Shown here one piece after another: positions 26,032 through 34,917 of a DNA stretch of 64,000 nucleotides. The position numbers and the translations under genes are program-made. The notes under the pieces are model-generated. The model did no database searches, was not told the DNA's origin, and saw only the letters and a program-made list of their open reading frames with translations. Numbering within the stretch: position 1 is the first letter of the stretch; every line of letters starts with the position of its first letter. The DNA comes from Geobacter sp. FeAm09 (GTDB taxonomy: Bacteria; Desulfobacterota; Desulfuromonadia; Geobacterales; Pseudopelobacteraceae). The stretch is taken from NCBI RefSeq assembly GCF_008330225.1, contig NZ_CP042466.1:1436501-1500500 (forward strand), written 5' to 3'.

Positions 26032-26084
26032 AAAAAATATTTTGTATTAAATCGTGAAGTCCGACATAATATAAAATATTTTTT
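26032..26084 (+). promoter_or_regulatory. AT-rich inverted repeat, probable HipB operator
   Basis: Two 18-base arms, 26032-26049 and 26067-26084, are reverse complements with 17 of 18 matches, separated by 17 bases. Each arm contains the palindrome AAAATATTTT. The pair sits 20 bases before the hipB start, where a HipB-type antitoxin would bind to repress its own operon. The motif differs from the E. coli HipB operator (TATCC-N8-GGATA). Confidence 0.65.
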
Positions 26085-26103
26085 GTGTTATATGGGGTTG
26101 AAA

Positions 26104-26397
26104 ATGACGGAAGACCAACAGCTCTCTTTGCTCGGATCACGGCTTCGCTCTGAACGAATTGGGAGAAACGATTCCCAGGCCGCATTCGCTGCCAGAATCG
26201 GGATCAGTATACCGACGCTCCGCAAAATGGAAGAGGGGGACGGTTCTGTCCGGATAGGGCACTGGGTCCAGGCCCTGAGGGTGCTCAACCGCGATAGGGA
26301 TCTGGATATGATCCTGGCTCCAAAGGAAGACCTCTTTGCCAAATTCGACAGGCTAAACGCTCCTTCCCGCAAACGGGCTTCCAAAAAGAGAGCATAA
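26104..26397 (+). CDS. hipB: HipB-like XRE antitoxin
   Basis: From ATG 26104 (GGGG 8 bases upstream) the product has 97 residues; in-frame starts exist upstream (26092) but read through the operator region. A helix-turn-helix spans about residues 8-55 (LGSRLRSERI, SQAAFAARIGISIPTLRKME). The C-terminus is basic (PSRKRASKKRA). It is expected to bind the inverted repeat just upstream and to neutralise the HipA kinase encoded 15 bases downstream. Confidence 0.85.
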   Translation: MTEDQQLSLLGSRLRSERIGRNDSQAAFAARIGISIPTLRKMEEGDGSVRIGHWVQALRVLNRDRDLDMILAPKEDLFAKFDRLNAPSRKRASKKRA

Positions 26398-26412
26398 GGG
26401 GGATATCCTGGT

Positions 26413-27603
26413 ATGATGTACCGCCTTAACGTATGGTCGCGCCTGACGAGTGAAATACTGGTTGGGGATATGGTCTGCGAGATAGATGATTATGGCCTGG
26501 CACGCGGAGCGTTTCGTTATTCTCCGGGTTTTCTCGAACATGTGGACGCTTTTCCCCTGGACCCGGTATCGCTGCCACTTCAGCAGGAAATCTTCGAATT
26601 CCGCCATCCTGGCGTCGCGAAGGTATTTGAGGACAGCCTGCCGGACGATTGGGGGCGAAAGCTCTTGATACGGAAACATGGGATTCCCCAGCAGAGACAG
26701 AACATGCCTGTCTTGCTGGCCGCTCTTGGCGGTTCGGCTCTTGGCGCGCTGGCCTTTTCCCGGCACAAAAAAGTTGATCCCCCGCTTGCGTATCCATCCG
26801 TTATCAATCTCTCGACGCTTCTCCACGAGGCGGAGAAATTTGAACGTGGCGAGGCACGGGACGGGGAGATAACAATGCTGCTGAGTGCGGGAAGTTCCCC
26901 GGGTGGAGCCCGTCCCAAGGCATTGGTATGCAGCGAGTCGGCCGGAATCGGGTATATCGCCAAGTTTCCAAGCGAAAAAGATACGGTCAATGTGGTCAGG
27001 ATCGAGGCGGCAACCATGTCCCTCGCCCGAAAGGCGGGGCTTGTCGTTCCGAATACGGTTCTGTCGCCGTGCGGGCGCCGCGACGTGTTGCTGGTAGAGC
27101 GCTTCGATATTGTTCCGTCCGGGCGCCGTCACATGATCAGTATGCAAACTTTGCTCAAAGCGGATGGTTATTATGTCGCGCGTTATGGACAACTGCTGGA
27201 TATCGTGCGGCGGTTCAGCGCCGACCCGGCCAGGGATTCCGAGGCATTGTTCAGGCAGATGGTATTTAACGCCGTCATCGGCAACACTGACGATCATCTG
27301 AAAAATTTCTGGATGACGTATGGAGCCGGCGAGGGGTGGAGGCTCTCACCGGCATTCGATCTGGTGCCAAACATCGGGCAGCGGGATGAACACGTCTTGC
27401 TCTTTGATTGTGGCCCGTATCATCCGGGCCGAGGAAAACTGGAGAAATTAGGGCGTTCCTGGGGGGTACACCTGCCCGGCACGGTGATCGGGCAGGTGTA
27501 CGAGGCTGTTTCGACATGGCGGGAGGAGTTTGTCTCCCATGGGGTAGCCGCAGGTGATGTGGACCGTTTCAGGGAAATCGACCGGAACCTTTCCGCGACC
27601 TGA
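26413..27603 (+). CDS. hipA: HipA-like serine/threonine kinase toxin
   Basis: 396 residues. An N-terminal HipA domain (residues 1-110) is followed by the kinase core: a Gly-rich loop SSPGGARPKA, the catalytic segment NTDDH at residues 291-295 followed by LKNF, and the metal-binding SPAFDLVPN. HipA of E. coli phosphorylates glutamyl-tRNA synthetase and causes growth arrest; targets vary among relatives. All key kinase residues look intact, so the toxin is probably active. It converges with ribBA, whose stop lies 24 bases away. Confidence 0.9.
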   Translation: MMYRLNVWSRLTSEILVGDMVCEIDDYGLARGAFRYSPGFLEHVDAFPLDPVSLPLQQEIFEFRHPGVAKVFEDSLPDDWGRKLLIRKHGIPQQRQNMPVLLAALGGSALGALAFSRHKKVDPPLAYPSVINLSTLLHEAEKFERGEARDGEITMLLSAGSSPGGARPKALVCSESAGIGYIAKFPSEKDTVNVVRIEAATMSLARKAGLVVPNTVLSPCGRRDVLLVERFDIVPSGRRHMISMQTLLKADGYYVARYGQLLDIVRRFSADPARDSEALFRQMVFNAVIGNTDDHLKNFWMTYGAGEGWRLSPAFDLVPNIGQRDEHVLLFDCGPYHPGRGKLEKLGRSWGVHLPGTVIGQVYEAVSTWREEFVSHGVAAGDVDRFREIDRNLSAT

Positions 27604-27627
27604 GAAGTATGCCCATGGAAGGCTGCC

Positions 27628-28833
27628 TCAGAGATTCTTCAGCAGGTGCCCCATCTTTGCCTGCTTGGTCTTGAGATACTTGCGGTTGCTCTCGTTGGGG
27701 GGCGCCTCTATGGCGACCCGCTCGATGATGTCGATCCCGTACCCCTGCAGGCCGATGAGTTTCTTGGGGTTGTTGGTCAGGAGGCGGATCTTGGTGATGC
27801 CTAGGGCCAGCAGGATCTGGGCGCCGATGCCGTAATCCCGCAGGTCGGCCTTGAAACCCAGCTCCAGGTTGGCCTCCACCGTGTCGCGGCCCCGGTCCTG
27901 GAGCTCGTAGGCGCGGAGCTTGTTGATCAGGCCGATGCCGCGTCCTTCCTGGCGCATGTAGAGGATGACCCCTTTCCCCTCCCGTTCGATCATCTCCATG
28001 GCGCGGTGCAGCTGCTCGCCGCAGTCGCAGCGCTTGCTCCCCAGGACATCGCCGGTCAGGCACTCGGAATGGACCCGGACCAGGATGGATTCGCCCTTGG
28101 CGAATTCCCCCTTGACCAGGGCGATGTGATCCAGGTGGTCCACGTCGTTTTCAAAGGCGATGGCCTTCCACTCGCCGCCGTACACCGACGGGAGATGAGC
28201 CTCGGCCACGGTGCGCACGAGGCGCTCGTGGCGCAGCCGGTAGGCCACCAGGTCGGCCACGGTGCAGATCTTGATGTCGTGCTCCTGGGCGAATTTCTTC
28301 AGCTCCGGCATGCGCGCCATGGTGCCGTCGTCGTTCATGATCTCGCAGATGACGCCGGCCGGCCGGAGCCCCGCCAGGCGCGCCAGGTCCACCGAGCCTT
28401 CGGTCTGCCCCGACCGGACCAGAACGCCCCCCTTGCGGGCGCGCAGGGGGAAGATATGGCCGGGGCTGACCAGGTCGTTGGAGGTGGCGTTGTCGGCAAC
28501 GGCGGTCAGGACGGTGTGGGCCCGGTCGGCGGCCGAAATGCCGGTGGTGACCCCGTGTTTCGCCTCGATGGAGATGGTGAACGCGGTCTCGAAGGGAGAG
28601 GTGTTGTCCCGCACCATGGGGCGCAGGCCGAGCTCGTCGCACTTTTCGGCCGTCATGGTCAGGCAGATGAGGCCGCGCCCGTATTTGGCCATGAAATTAA
28701 TCGCCTCCGGCGTGACCGCCTCGGCCGCCATGGTCAGGTCGCCCTCGTTCTCCCGGTCCTCGTCGTCGGCCAGGATGACCATCTTGCCCTGCCGGATATC
28801 CTCTATCGCTTCTTCTATGGTTGCTATCGACAT
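27628..28833 (-). CDS. ribBA: Bifunctional DHBP synthase/GTP cyclohydrolase II
   Basis: 401 residues. Residues 1-200 are the RibB domain ([45 protein letters not shown]), making 3,4-dihydroxy-2-butanone 4-phosphate from ribulose 5-phosphate. Residues 205-401 are the RibA domain ([20 protein letters not shown] with three zinc Cys, and [20 protein letters not shown]), opening GTP for riboflavin synthesis. It is the last gene of the operon here; ribH and nusB, which follow in many relatives, are absent. Confidence 0.97.
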   Translation of the reverse strand: MSIATIEEAIEDIRQGKMVILADDEDRENEGDLTMAAEAVTPEAINFMAKYGRGLICLTMTAEKCDELGLRPMVRDNTSPFETAFTISIEAKHGVTTGISAADRAHTVLTAVADNATSNDLVSPGHIFPLRARKGGVLVRSGQTEGSVDLARLAGLRPAGVICEIMNDDGTMARMPELKKFAQEHDIKICTVADLVAYRLRHERLVRTVAEAHLPSVYGGEWKAIAFENDVDHLDHIALVKGEFAKGESILVRVHSECLTGDVLGSKRCDCGEQLHRAMEMIEREGKGVILYMRQEGRGIGLINKLRAYELQDRGRDTVEANLELGFKADLRDYGIGAQILLALGITKIRLLTNNPKKLIGLQGYGIDIIERVAIEAPPNESNRKYLKTKQAKMGHLLKNL

Positions 28834-28860
28834 GTGAATCCTATCCTTTCTACGTTCTAC

Positions 28861-29502
28861 CTACAAAAATCCGTTCTCCGCCAAGGTCTTCATGCTCAAT
28901 CCGCCGCTGTCCTTCCAGGGCTGGGCCAGGCGTTCGATATATTTCCCCAGAATATCGGTCTCTATGTTCACCCTGCCTCCCGGCGCCAAGCCGGCCAGGG
29001 TCGTCGTGGCGAAGGAGTGGGGGATCACGGTGACGGTGAACCCGTCGCCGCTCACCTCGTTCACGGTGAGGCTGATGCCGTTTATGGCCACCGACCCCTT
29101 TTTGACCAAATAACGCCCGAATTCGGCCGGGAGCGTGAAGCTCAGGACATGATACCCGGAAGCCTGCTCGATCCTCGCCAGCATGCCGCAGCAGTCCACA
29201 TGGCCGGTCACGATGTGCCCCCCCAGGCGGTCCCCCATGCGCAGAGCCCGCTCCAGGTTGACCTTGTCGCCCGTTTTCAGGGTGTCGAAGGTGCTCTTGG
29301 AGATGGTCTCCGGCGAGACGTCGAAGGTCAGCACCGTGCCGCTGATGCTGGTGACCGTCAGGCAGATGCCGTTGACCGCCACCGAGTCCCCCAGGGCGAT
29401 CCCGTCCACGGGCAGGGCGGTTGCGATGCCGAGCACGGCCGCCTTGGCGCTGCGCCTGAATGAGGCCACCGTCCCCAGGTCTTCGATCAGGCCGGTGAAC
29501 AC
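28861..29502 (-). CDS. ribE: Riboflavin synthase, alpha subunit
   Basis: 213 residues made of two lumazine-binding repeats ([12 protein letters not shown] and MGDRLGGHIVTGHVD for the first; FGRYLVKKGSVAINGISLTV in the second). It dismutates two 6,7-dimethyl-8-ribityllumazine into riboflavin and a pyrimidine. It overlaps ribD by 16 bases and precedes ribBA by 27 bases. Confidence 0.96.
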   Translation of the reverse strand: MFTGLIEDLGTVASFRRSAKAAVLGIATALPVDGIALGDSVAVNGICLTVTSISGTVLTFDVSPETISKSTFDTLKTGDKVNLERALRMGDRLGGHIVTGHVDCCGMLARIEQASGYHVLSFTLPAEFGRYLVKKGSVAINGISLTVNEVSGDGFTVTVIPHSFATTTLAGLAPGGRVNIETDILGKYIERLAQPWKDSGGLSMKTLAENGFL

Positions 29503-30596
29503 GTCGCCTCCGCCGGCCAGGCGTGGACGATGATGTCCTGGCCGCTGTGGGCTATCTGGCCGAATTGCAGCTTGATCGCCTGGTCCATGCTGGTGATGCC
29601 GCGCAGGGTGAAGGGCGCGAACCCGTCGCTGCCGATGATCTTGGGCGCCAGGAAGAAGATGAACTCGTCGATGGCGTTGTTTTGCAGCATCTCCCCCGCC
29701 AGCCTGCTCCCCCCTTCGAGAAGGATGGACTGGATGCCCCGCTTGCCGAGCTTCTGCAGGAGATCCACCATGGATACCCGGCCGTCGTATTCGTCGCAGA
29801 CGACGACGGTGGCTCCCTGCCGGGTGTAGCGCAGATGCACCCGGGGATTGCTTTCGGTGGTGGCGATGATGGTGTCGTGGGCCATGCTTTCGCTGAGCAC
29901 GCCGACGCTCTCCGGCGTCCGTAGGCGGGTATCCACGATGATCCGCTGGGGGTTGCGCCCCTTTACGTGGCGTACCGTCAATTGGGGGTTGTCGGCGATG
30001 ATCGTATCCACGCCCACCATGATGGCATCGTGTGCCGCCCGCAGCCGGTGGGTGTAGCGCCGCGAATCAAGGCAGCTGATCCACTGGGACTCGCCGGTGA
30101 CGGTCGCGATGTTGCCGTCCAGGGTCATGGCGCACTTGTAGGTCACGTAGGGGAGGCCGGTGGTGATGTGCTTGATGAAGGGGCGGTTGATGGCCCGGCA
30201 CTCGGCCTCCATGACGCCGTGCTCCACGATGATGCCGGCCTTGCGCAAGAGGGCGAAGCCCTTGCCCGCCACCTGGGGGTTGGGGTCCACCATGCCGGCG
30301 ACCACCCGCCGTACGCCGGCGGCGATCAGGGCCTTGGCGCAGGGAGGGGTACGGCCGGTGTGGCTGCAGGGCTCCAGCGTGACGAAGACATCGGCGCCCT
30401 GTGCCTCGGCACCGGCCATGGCGAGCGCGTTTACTTCGGCATGGGGCTGCCCGGCCTTCTGGTGCCACCCCTCGCCGACAACGCGGCCGTCCTTGACAAC
30501 GACGCACCCCACCGCAGGGTTGGGCGACGTTTTGCCGATCCCCTTGCGGGCCAGGGTGAGAGCCCGTTTCATATGCCGTTGGTCCTGTTCACTCAT
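29487..30596 (-). CDS. ribD: Riboflavin biosynthesis deaminase/reductase RibD
   Basis: ATG at 30596 overlaps the nrdR stop by 4 bases and gives 369 residues; the longer frame to 30716 lies inside nrdR. Residues 1-145 are the cytidine-deaminase-like domain with the zinc site HAEVNAL and [11 protein letters not shown]. Residues 150-369 are the reductase domain ([35 protein letters not shown]). It carries out the second and third steps of riboflavin synthesis. Confidence 0.96.
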   Translation of the reverse strand: MSEQDQRHMKRALTLARKGIGKTSPNPAVGCVVVKDGRVVGEGWHQKAGQPHAEVNALAMAGAEAQGADVFVTLEPCSHTGRTPPCAKALIAAGVRRVVAGMVDPNPQVAGKGFALLRKAGIIVEHGVMEAECRAINRPFIKHITTGLPYVTYKCAMTLDGNIATVTGESQWISCLDSRRYTHRLRAAHDAIMVGVDTIIADNPQLTVRHVKGRNPQRIIVDTRLRTPESVGVLSESMAHDTIIATTESNPRVHLRYTRQGATVVVCDEYDGRVSMVDLLQKLGKRGIQSILLEGGSRLAGEMLQNNAIDEFIFFLAPKIIGSDGFAPFTLRGITSMDQAIKLQFGQIAHSGQDIIVHAWPAEATCSPA

Positions 30597-31045
30597 TTTT
30601 TGAGCAGCTCCTGTAACTCCTGCATGAATTCGCCAATATCGCGGAACGACCGGTAGACGGAGGCAAAACGGACATAGGCCACTTCGTCCATGCCGTGCAG
30701 CTCCTTCATGAGCCATTCTCCGATAGCCGTCGTGGATATCTCCCGCTCGGAGGACTCCTGTATCCTGCTTTCCAGCCGGTCCACCAGGCGTTCGATCTCG
30801 TCGATGGAGATGGGGCGCTTTTCACAGGCCTTCTTGATGCCTGAGACGATCTTCATCCGGTCGAACGGCTCGCGGCGCCCGTCCTTTTTGCATACCAGGG
30901 GAAGCATTTCTTCGATGCGCTCGTGGGTGGTGAACCGCTTGGCGCATCCCTCGCACTCCCGCCGGCGCCTGATGGTGGCTCCCCCCTTGTCGGGGCGCGA
31001 GTCCACAACCTTGCTGTCGGGATGGTTGCAAAAAGGGCATTTCAC
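30593..31045 (-). CDS. nrdR: Transcriptional repressor NrdR
   Basis: GTG start at 31045 with GGAGGG 8 bases upstream; 150 residues. An N-terminal zinc ribbon ([29 protein letters not shown]) and an ATP-cone domain ([20 protein letters not shown]) identify NrdR, which represses ribonucleotide reductase genes in response to dATP/ATP. Its place ahead of ribD is common in bacteria. It starts 2 bases after the dCMP deaminase stop. Confidence 0.96.
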   Translation of the reverse strand: MKCPFCNHPDSKVVDSRPDKGGATIRRRRECEGCAKRFTTHERIEEMLPLVCKKDGRREPFDRMKIVSGIKKACEKRPISIDEIERLVDRLESRIQESSEREISTTAIGEWLMKELHGMDEVAYVRFASVYRSFRDIGEFMQELQELLKK

Positions 31046-31047
31046 AG

Positions 31048-31509
31048 TCAGGACCCTCCGGTGTCGCCAATAAATTGTATCACGTCTATGCCGCTTTCGG
31101 TGGTCATTTCCCGAGCAAGTTCGTCGGCATACCCCTCGCCGTAGATGATGGCGCGTATGCCGGCGTTGATGATCATCTTGGTGCAGATGATACAGGGCAT
31201 GGTGGTGCAGTAGAGGGTGGCGCCGTCGATATTGGTGCCGTGGCGTGCAGCCTGGATGATGGCGTTTTGTTCGGCGTGCAGGCCGCGGCACAATTCGTGG
31301 CGCTCGCCGGAAGGGACGCGAAGCCGTTCCCGCAGGCAACCGGTGGCGTCACAGTGGCTGATGCCGGAAGGGACGCCGTTGTAGCCTGTGGCAAGGATGT
31401 TGCGGTCTTTGACAAGTATCGCCCCGACCTGTCGGCGCAGGCACGTGGAACGCGTCGCGACCAGGCGGGTGATGTCCATGAAGTACTGGTCCCATGATGG
31501 GCGGGGCAT
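31048..31509 (-). CDS. comEB: dCMP/cytidylate deaminase (ComEB-like)
   Basis: ATG at 31509 gives 153 residues; a GTG at 31530 would add 7. The zinc site is HAEQNAI with PCIICTKMI. An extra Cys/His segment ([21 protein letters not shown]) is typical of ComEB/dCMP deaminases, which make dUMP for thymidylate synthesis. It leads the operon that includes nrdR, a deoxynucleotide regulator, which fits a nucleotide-supply theme. Confidence 0.92.
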   Translation of the reverse strand: MPRPSWDQYFMDITRLVATRSTCLRRQVGAILVKDRNILATGYNGVPSGISHCDATGCLRERLRVPSGERHELCRGLHAEQNAIIQAARHGTNIDGATLYCTTMPCIICTKMIINAGIRAIIYGEGYADELAREMTTESGIDVIQFIGDTGGS

Positions 31510-31682
31510 AAATAACGTCTCTTTGCTCACAAGATGTGCATCAAATTACTCCAATATCCGCATGAGGTCAATATGTAAGCAGCGACATGGTGGGCGGGCG
31601 CCGGGCATCCGGGGGGAAACGGTGGGGACGGCACGCCTTATTTGCTTGAAATGTCTAGTATAATTGTCTTTCCGCGAAGGTC

Positions 31683-31711
31683 TTGCATTTTTGCCGGACG
31701 GGTGATAGTAT
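31683..31711 (+). promoter_or_regulatory. Promoter of rpoH overlapping the CIRCE region
   Basis: TTGCAT (31683-31688), a 17-base spacer and TAGTAT (31706-31711) place the start at about 31718, inside the CIRCE element. A separate perfect TATAAT at 31659-31664 with a poor -35 may be a second promoter. Confidence 0.5.
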
Positions 31712-31738
31712 TTAGCAGTCAGACGCGAAGAGTGCTAA
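31712..31738 (+). promoter_or_regulatory. CIRCE-type HrcA operator upstream of rpoH
   Basis: TTAGCAGTC, 9 bases, GAGTGCTAA matches the CIRCE consensus TTAGCACTC-N9-GAGTGCTAA with one mismatch, in the left arm. It lies 45 bases before the rpoH start. Its right arm also takes part in a perfect hairpin, GAAGAGTG (31727-31734) with CACTCTTC (31739-31746). HrcA repression of rpoH is inferred. Confidence 0.8.
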
Positions 31739-31783
31739 CACTCTTCCGGGAACGTCATCAATTTCCTTTACAGGAGAATCCAT

Positions 31784-32632
31784 ATGGTTACACGTCTTCC
31801 GGTTGTAGCCGACAGTTTGACCCTGTATCTTTCGGAGATCAGAAGGTTCCCCATCCTCTCGGAGGACGAGGAGCACCGCTTTGCGGTGAAGTTTTTCGAG
31901 GAAAAGGACCTGGAGGCGGCCCATTCGCTGATCACCGCGAACCTGCGGTTTGTGGTCAAGGTGGCCTCCGAATATCGCCATTACGGGATGAAGATGCTCG
32001 ACCTGATCCAGGAGGGCAATATCGGCCTGATGATGGCGGTGCGCAAGTTCAATCCCTACAAGGGGATCCGCCTGATCTCCTATGCGGTCTGGTGGATACG
32101 GGCCTATATCCAGAATCACATCGTCTCCGCCTGGAGCCTCCTCAAGATCGGCACCACCCAGGCGCAGCGCAAGCTGTTCTTCAAGTTGCGGGAAGCCAAG
32201 GACGCCATCCGCAGGTTGGGCAACGGGGAGGACGATCTCCATGCCACGGCCCTGTCGCTCAATGTGAGCGATCAGGAGGTGGTGGAGATGGAGCAGCGCC
32301 TCCACGGGGAGGCCTCCCTGGATGCTGAGATCCCCGGTGGCGACGGCTTTACGCTGCTGGAAAACCTGGCCGATGACCGGCAAAACCAGGAGGAGGCGCT
32401 GTCCGAGTTCCAGGAGAGCCGGCAGCTCCACCAGCAGGTGGCGCAGGTGGTGGCCGGGTTGAACGAAAAAGAGCGCTTCATCGTGGAAAAACGGATAAGC
32501 GCCGAAGAACCCCTGACTCTCCAGGAAATCGCCACCCATTTCTCCATCTCGCGGGAACGGGTCCGCCAGATAGAGGAGGGGGCGCTGAAAAAGATGAAGA
32601 TCGCACTTACCCCACTATTATCGGCAGCTTAG
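31784..32632 (+). CDS. rpoH: Heat-shock sigma factor RpoH (sigma-32)
   Basis: 282 residues; ATG after CAGGAG. Sigma-70 region 2 (LITANLRFVVKVASEYRHYG, LDLIQEGNIGLMMAVRKF, ISYAVWWIRAYIQNHI) is followed by the RpoH box region (TTQAQRKLFFKLRE) and region 4 (FIVEKRISAEEPLTLQEIA, SISRERVRQIEEGALKKMK). It directs RNA polymerase to heat-shock promoters. The CIRCE element in front suggests that the HrcA and sigma-32 regulons are stacked. It lies divergent from the dCMP deaminase operon. Confidence 0.96.
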   Translation: MVTRLPVVADSLTLYLSEIRRFPILSEDEEHRFAVKFFEEKDLEAAHSLITANLRFVVKVASEYRHYGMKMLDLIQEGNIGLMMAVRKFNPYKGIRLISYAVWWIRAYIQNHIVSAWSLLKIGTTQAQRKLFFKLREAKDAIRRLGNGEDDLHATALSLNVSDQEVVEMEQRLHGEASLDAEIPGGDGFTLLENLADDRQNQEEALSEFQESRQLHQQVAQVVAGLNEKERFIVEKRISAEEPLTLQEIATHFSISRERVRQIEEGALKKMKIALTPLLSAA

Positions 32633-32719
32633 GCGCTGCACCCTCTGGGTGTGACACGGTGGTGCCCCCCCGACAGGACGGGCGTGCGAAAAACTTTTTT
32701 TGCAGATCAGAAAAAAACC

Positions 32720-32748
32720 TTGACTTTGTCGGCGTGTTTCTTTAAATA
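32720..32748 (+). promoter_or_regulatory. Promoter of the tRNA-tuf operon
   Basis: TTGACT (32720-32725), a 17-base spacer and TAAATA (32743-32748) lie about 34 bases before the first tRNA, in an AT-rich stretch. The -10 is the same as that of the first str promoter candidate at 47028. Confidence 0.6.
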
Positions 32749-32781
32749 AACAAATTCTGTTTCGCGATTAATGAAACAAGT

Positions 32782-32857
32782 GCTGGCGTAGCTCAATTGG
32801 TAGAGCAGCTGACTTGTAATCAGCAGGTTGCGGGTTCGAGTCCCATCGCCAGCTCCA
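32782..32857 (+). tRNA. tRNA-Thr (TGT)
   Basis: 76 bases with encoded CCA. The acceptor GCTGGCG pairs with CGCCAGC. The anticodon stem GCTGA/TCAGC holds loop CTTGTAA with anticodon TGT. GGTTCGAGTCC is the T-arm. It is first of four tRNAs preceding tuf, in the same Thr-Tyr-Gly-Thr order as E. coli thrU-tyrU-glyT-thrT. Confidence 0.97.
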
Positions 32858-32900
32858 GCGAACAGAAAATGGATTACTTGGCTTTAGTACCGTTCTCCCT

Positions 32901-32986
32901 GGAGGGATTCCCGAGCGGCCAAAGGGAACAGACTGTAAATCTGTCGTCGTACGACTTCGGAGGTTCGAATCCTCCTCCCTCCACCA
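32901..32986 (+). tRNA. tRNA-Tyr (GTA)
   Basis: 86 bases with a long variable arm. The acceptor GGAGGGA pairs with TCCCTCC; the anticodon is GTA in CAGACTGTAAATCTG; CCA is encoded. The long variable arm (class II) and leader-like CCGAGCGGCC D-arm agree with Tyr. Confidence 0.97.
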
Positions 32987-33091
32987 TACAATCATCGGAA
33001 GCCGGCAGCAGGTGTGAATCCAGGAGACTTCGGTCGTTTGAACTGGTAAGGATTGTGTTGGGGTGGTTTCCAAATATCTTCATCTGGTAGC

Positions 33092-33168
33092 GCGGGAGTA
33101 GCTCAGTTGGCTAGAGCATCAGCCTTCCAAGCTGAGGGTCGCGGGTTCGAGTCCCGTTTCCCGCTCCA
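33092..33168 (+). tRNA. tRNA-Gly (TCC)
   Basis: 77 bases. The acceptor GCGGGAG pairs with TTCCCGC (one G-T pair). The anticodon stem CAGC/GCTG holds TCC. CCA is encoded. The 105 bases between this tRNA and tRNA-Tyr contain nothing recognisable. Confidence 0.97.
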
Positions 33169-33174
33169 GTTATC

Positions 33175-33250
<76 letters not shown>

Positions 33251-33311
33251 TTTCATTTCAGCATCACCACAACATAACAGCGTGCAGGTAGACAAAACAA
33301 AAGGCAATGAA

Positions 33312-34520
33312 TGAGGAGGGCCTGTTATCATGGCGAAGGCTAAATTCGAGCGTAACAAACCGCATGTAAACATCGGGACGATAGGTCACGTTGACCACGG
33401 CAAGACCACTTTGACGGCAGCGATCACGAAGGTATTGGCCGGTAAGGGTCAGGCCGAATTCAAGGCATTCGACCAGATCGACAACGCTCCTGAAGAGCGT
33501 GAGCGCGGTATTACGATTGCCACTGCGCACGTTGAATACGAGACGGACAAGCGTCACTACGCCCACGTTGACTGCCCGGGCCATGCCGACTACGTGAAGA
33601 ACATGATCACTGGTGCCGCGCAGATGGACGGCGCGATCCTGGTCGTGTCCGCCGCCGACGGCCCCATGCCCCAGACGCGTGAGCACATCCTGCTTGCCCG
33701 CCAGGTAGGCGTACCCTATATCGTCGTGTTCCTGAACAAGGCCGACATGGTGGACGACGCCGAGCTGCTGGAGCTGGTGGAGTTGGAGATCCGCGAACTG
33801 CTGTCCAGCTACGACTTCCCGGGCGACGACATTCCCATCATCAAAGGTTCGGCCCTGCAGGCGCTGAACGGCGAGAAGGGCGAACTGGCCGAGCCGGCCA
33901 TCATTGCCCTGATGGATGCGGTCGATGCCTACATCCCCGATCCGGAGCGCGCCATCGACAAGCCGTTCCTGATGCCGGTGGAAGACGTGTTCTCCATCTC
34001 CGGTCGCGGTACGGTTGCCACCGGCCGTGTTGAGCGCGGTATCGTCAAGGTTGGCGAAGAGGTCGAGATCGTCGGCATCAAGGCCACGGCCAAGACCACG
34101 GTTACGGGCGTGGAGATGTTCCGCAAGCTGCTGGACGAAGGTCGTGCCGGCGACAACATCGGTGCGCTGCTGCGCGGCGTGAAGCGTGAGGACATCGAGC
34201 GCGGCCAGGTGTTGGCGAAGCCGGGCAGCATCACCCCGCACACCAAGTTCAAGGCCGAAGCGTACGTCCTGACCAAGGAAGAGGGTGGCCGCCATACTCC
34301 GTTCTTCAACGGGTACCGTCCGCAGTTCTACTTCCGTACCACGGACGTGACGGGCGTTGCCGAACTTCCCGCGGGTATTGAGATGGTCATGCCGGGCGAC
34401 AACGTTGCCATGACCGTGAAACTGATCACCCCGATCGCCATGGACGAAGGTTTGCGTTTCGCCATCCGTGAAGGTGGCCGTACCGTTGGCGCCGGCGTCG
34501 TCAGCTCGATCATCGAATAA
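33312..34520 (+). repeat. Copy 1 of the 1.2-kb tuf repeat
   Basis: From TGAGGAGGG before the gene to the TAA stop, this block matches 50398-51606 in direct orientation 17,086 bases away. I found only two differences (34286 T versus 51372 C; 34313 G versus 51399 A), both synonymous Gly codons. The identity stops abruptly on both sides. Confidence 0.9.
33330..34520 (+). CDS. tuf: Elongation factor Tu, copy 1
   Basis: 396 residues. The GTPase motifs are GHVDHGKTT (G1), DCPGHADY (G3) and NKADMVD (G4), followed by domains 2 and 3. EF-Tu carries aminoacyl-tRNA to the ribosome. The ribosome site GAGGAGGG is shared with copy 2. It is the protein gene of the tRNA-Thr-Tyr-Gly-Thr-tuf transcript. The protein is identical to that of copy 2 at 50416-51606. 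Confidence 0.98.
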   Translation: MAKAKFERNKPHVNIGTIGHVDHGKTTLTAAITKVLAGKGQAEFKAFDQIDNAPEERERGITIATAHVEYETDKRHYAHVDCPGHADYVKNMITGAAQMDGAILVVSAADGPMPQTREHILLARQVGVPYIVVFLNKADMVDDAELLELVELEIRELLSSYDFPGDDIPIIKGSALQALNGEKGELAEPAIIALMDAVDAYIPDPERAIDKPFLMPVEDVFSISGRGTVATGRVERGIVKVGEEVEIVGIKATAKTTVTGVEMFRKLLDEGRAGDNIGALLRGVKREDIERGQVLAKPGSITPHTKFKAEAYVLTKEEGGRHTPFFNGYRPQFYFRTTDVTGVAELPAGIEMVMPGDNVAMTVKLITPIAMDEGLRFAIREGGRTVGAGVVSSIIE

Positions 34521-34527
34521 TTTCCGA

Positions 34528-34561
34528 ACGCCGCTGCGGTCGTCTCCGGCCGCAGCGGCGT
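34528..34561 (+). terminator. Perfect 12-bp hairpin after tuf copy 1
   Basis: ACGCCGCTGCGG (34528-34539) and CCGCAGCGGCGT (34550-34561) pair perfectly across a 10-base loop. No T-run follows, so it may be a partial terminator or a processing site between tuf and rpmG. Confidence 0.55.
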
Positions 34562-34582
34562 CACTGTTAAAGGAATAGTCAA

Positions 34583-34732
34583 ATGAGAGACATTATTACC
34601 CTTTCCTGCACCGAGTGTAAGCAGAAGAATTACACGACCACCAAGAACAAACGGACCAAGCCGGAGAAACTCGAATTCAGCAAGTATTGCCGTTTTTGTC
34701 GTAAACACACTCCTCACAAGGAATCCAAATAA
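34583..34732 (+). CDS. rpmG: 50S ribosomal protein L33
   Basis: 49 residues, too short for many gene finders. ATG follows AAAGGAA by 8 bases. Two Cys pairs (CTEC at residues 9-12 and CRFC at 36-39) form the zinc ribbon of the C+ type of L33. It sits between tuf and tRNA-Trp, as in many relatives where rpmG precedes secE. Confidence 0.96.
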   Translation: MRDIITLSCTECKQKNYTTTKNKRTKPEKLEFSKYCRFCRKHTPHKESK

Positions 34733-34751
34733 TCGTTGTTTTCGGGCGTGC

Positions 34752-34828
34752 AGGCCAGTAGCTCTAACGGCTAGAGCGCCGGTCTCCAAAACCGGATGTT
34801 GGGGGTTCGAATCCCTCCTGGCCTGCCA
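34752..34828 (+). tRNA. tRNA-Trp (CCA)
   Basis: 77 bases with encoded CCA. The acceptor AGGCCAG pairs with CTGGCCT. The anticodon stem CCGGT/ACCGG holds loop CTCCAAA with anticodon CCA. Placement ahead of secE is common. Confidence 0.97.
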
Positions 34829-34917
34829 TTTTTCCCATCAGCGTTCAGCGAGCGGGAAAACGCCACTGACGGTGGCGTGACACCAAAGACGGTTTGTCGG
34901 TCACTACAGGAGCTCAC

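Noticed and set aside
31659-31664. Perfect TATAAT upstream of rpoH as the main promoter
   Set aside because: No acceptable -35 at 15-19 bases; the TTGCAT-N17-TAGTAT pair nearer CIRCE fits better, so this was only mentioned.
28834-31783. FMN riboswitch in front of the riboflavin genes
   Set aside because: The gaps in the operon are too short, and the 31510-31783 region shows no RFN-like pattern.
32636-32670. Hairpin-like repeats (CACCC/GGGTG) after rpoH as a terminator
   Set aside because: The stem is only 5 bp and no T-run follows.
32768-33073. Open frames across the tRNA cluster
   Set aside because: They overlap well-folded tRNA genes and have no homology that I recognise.
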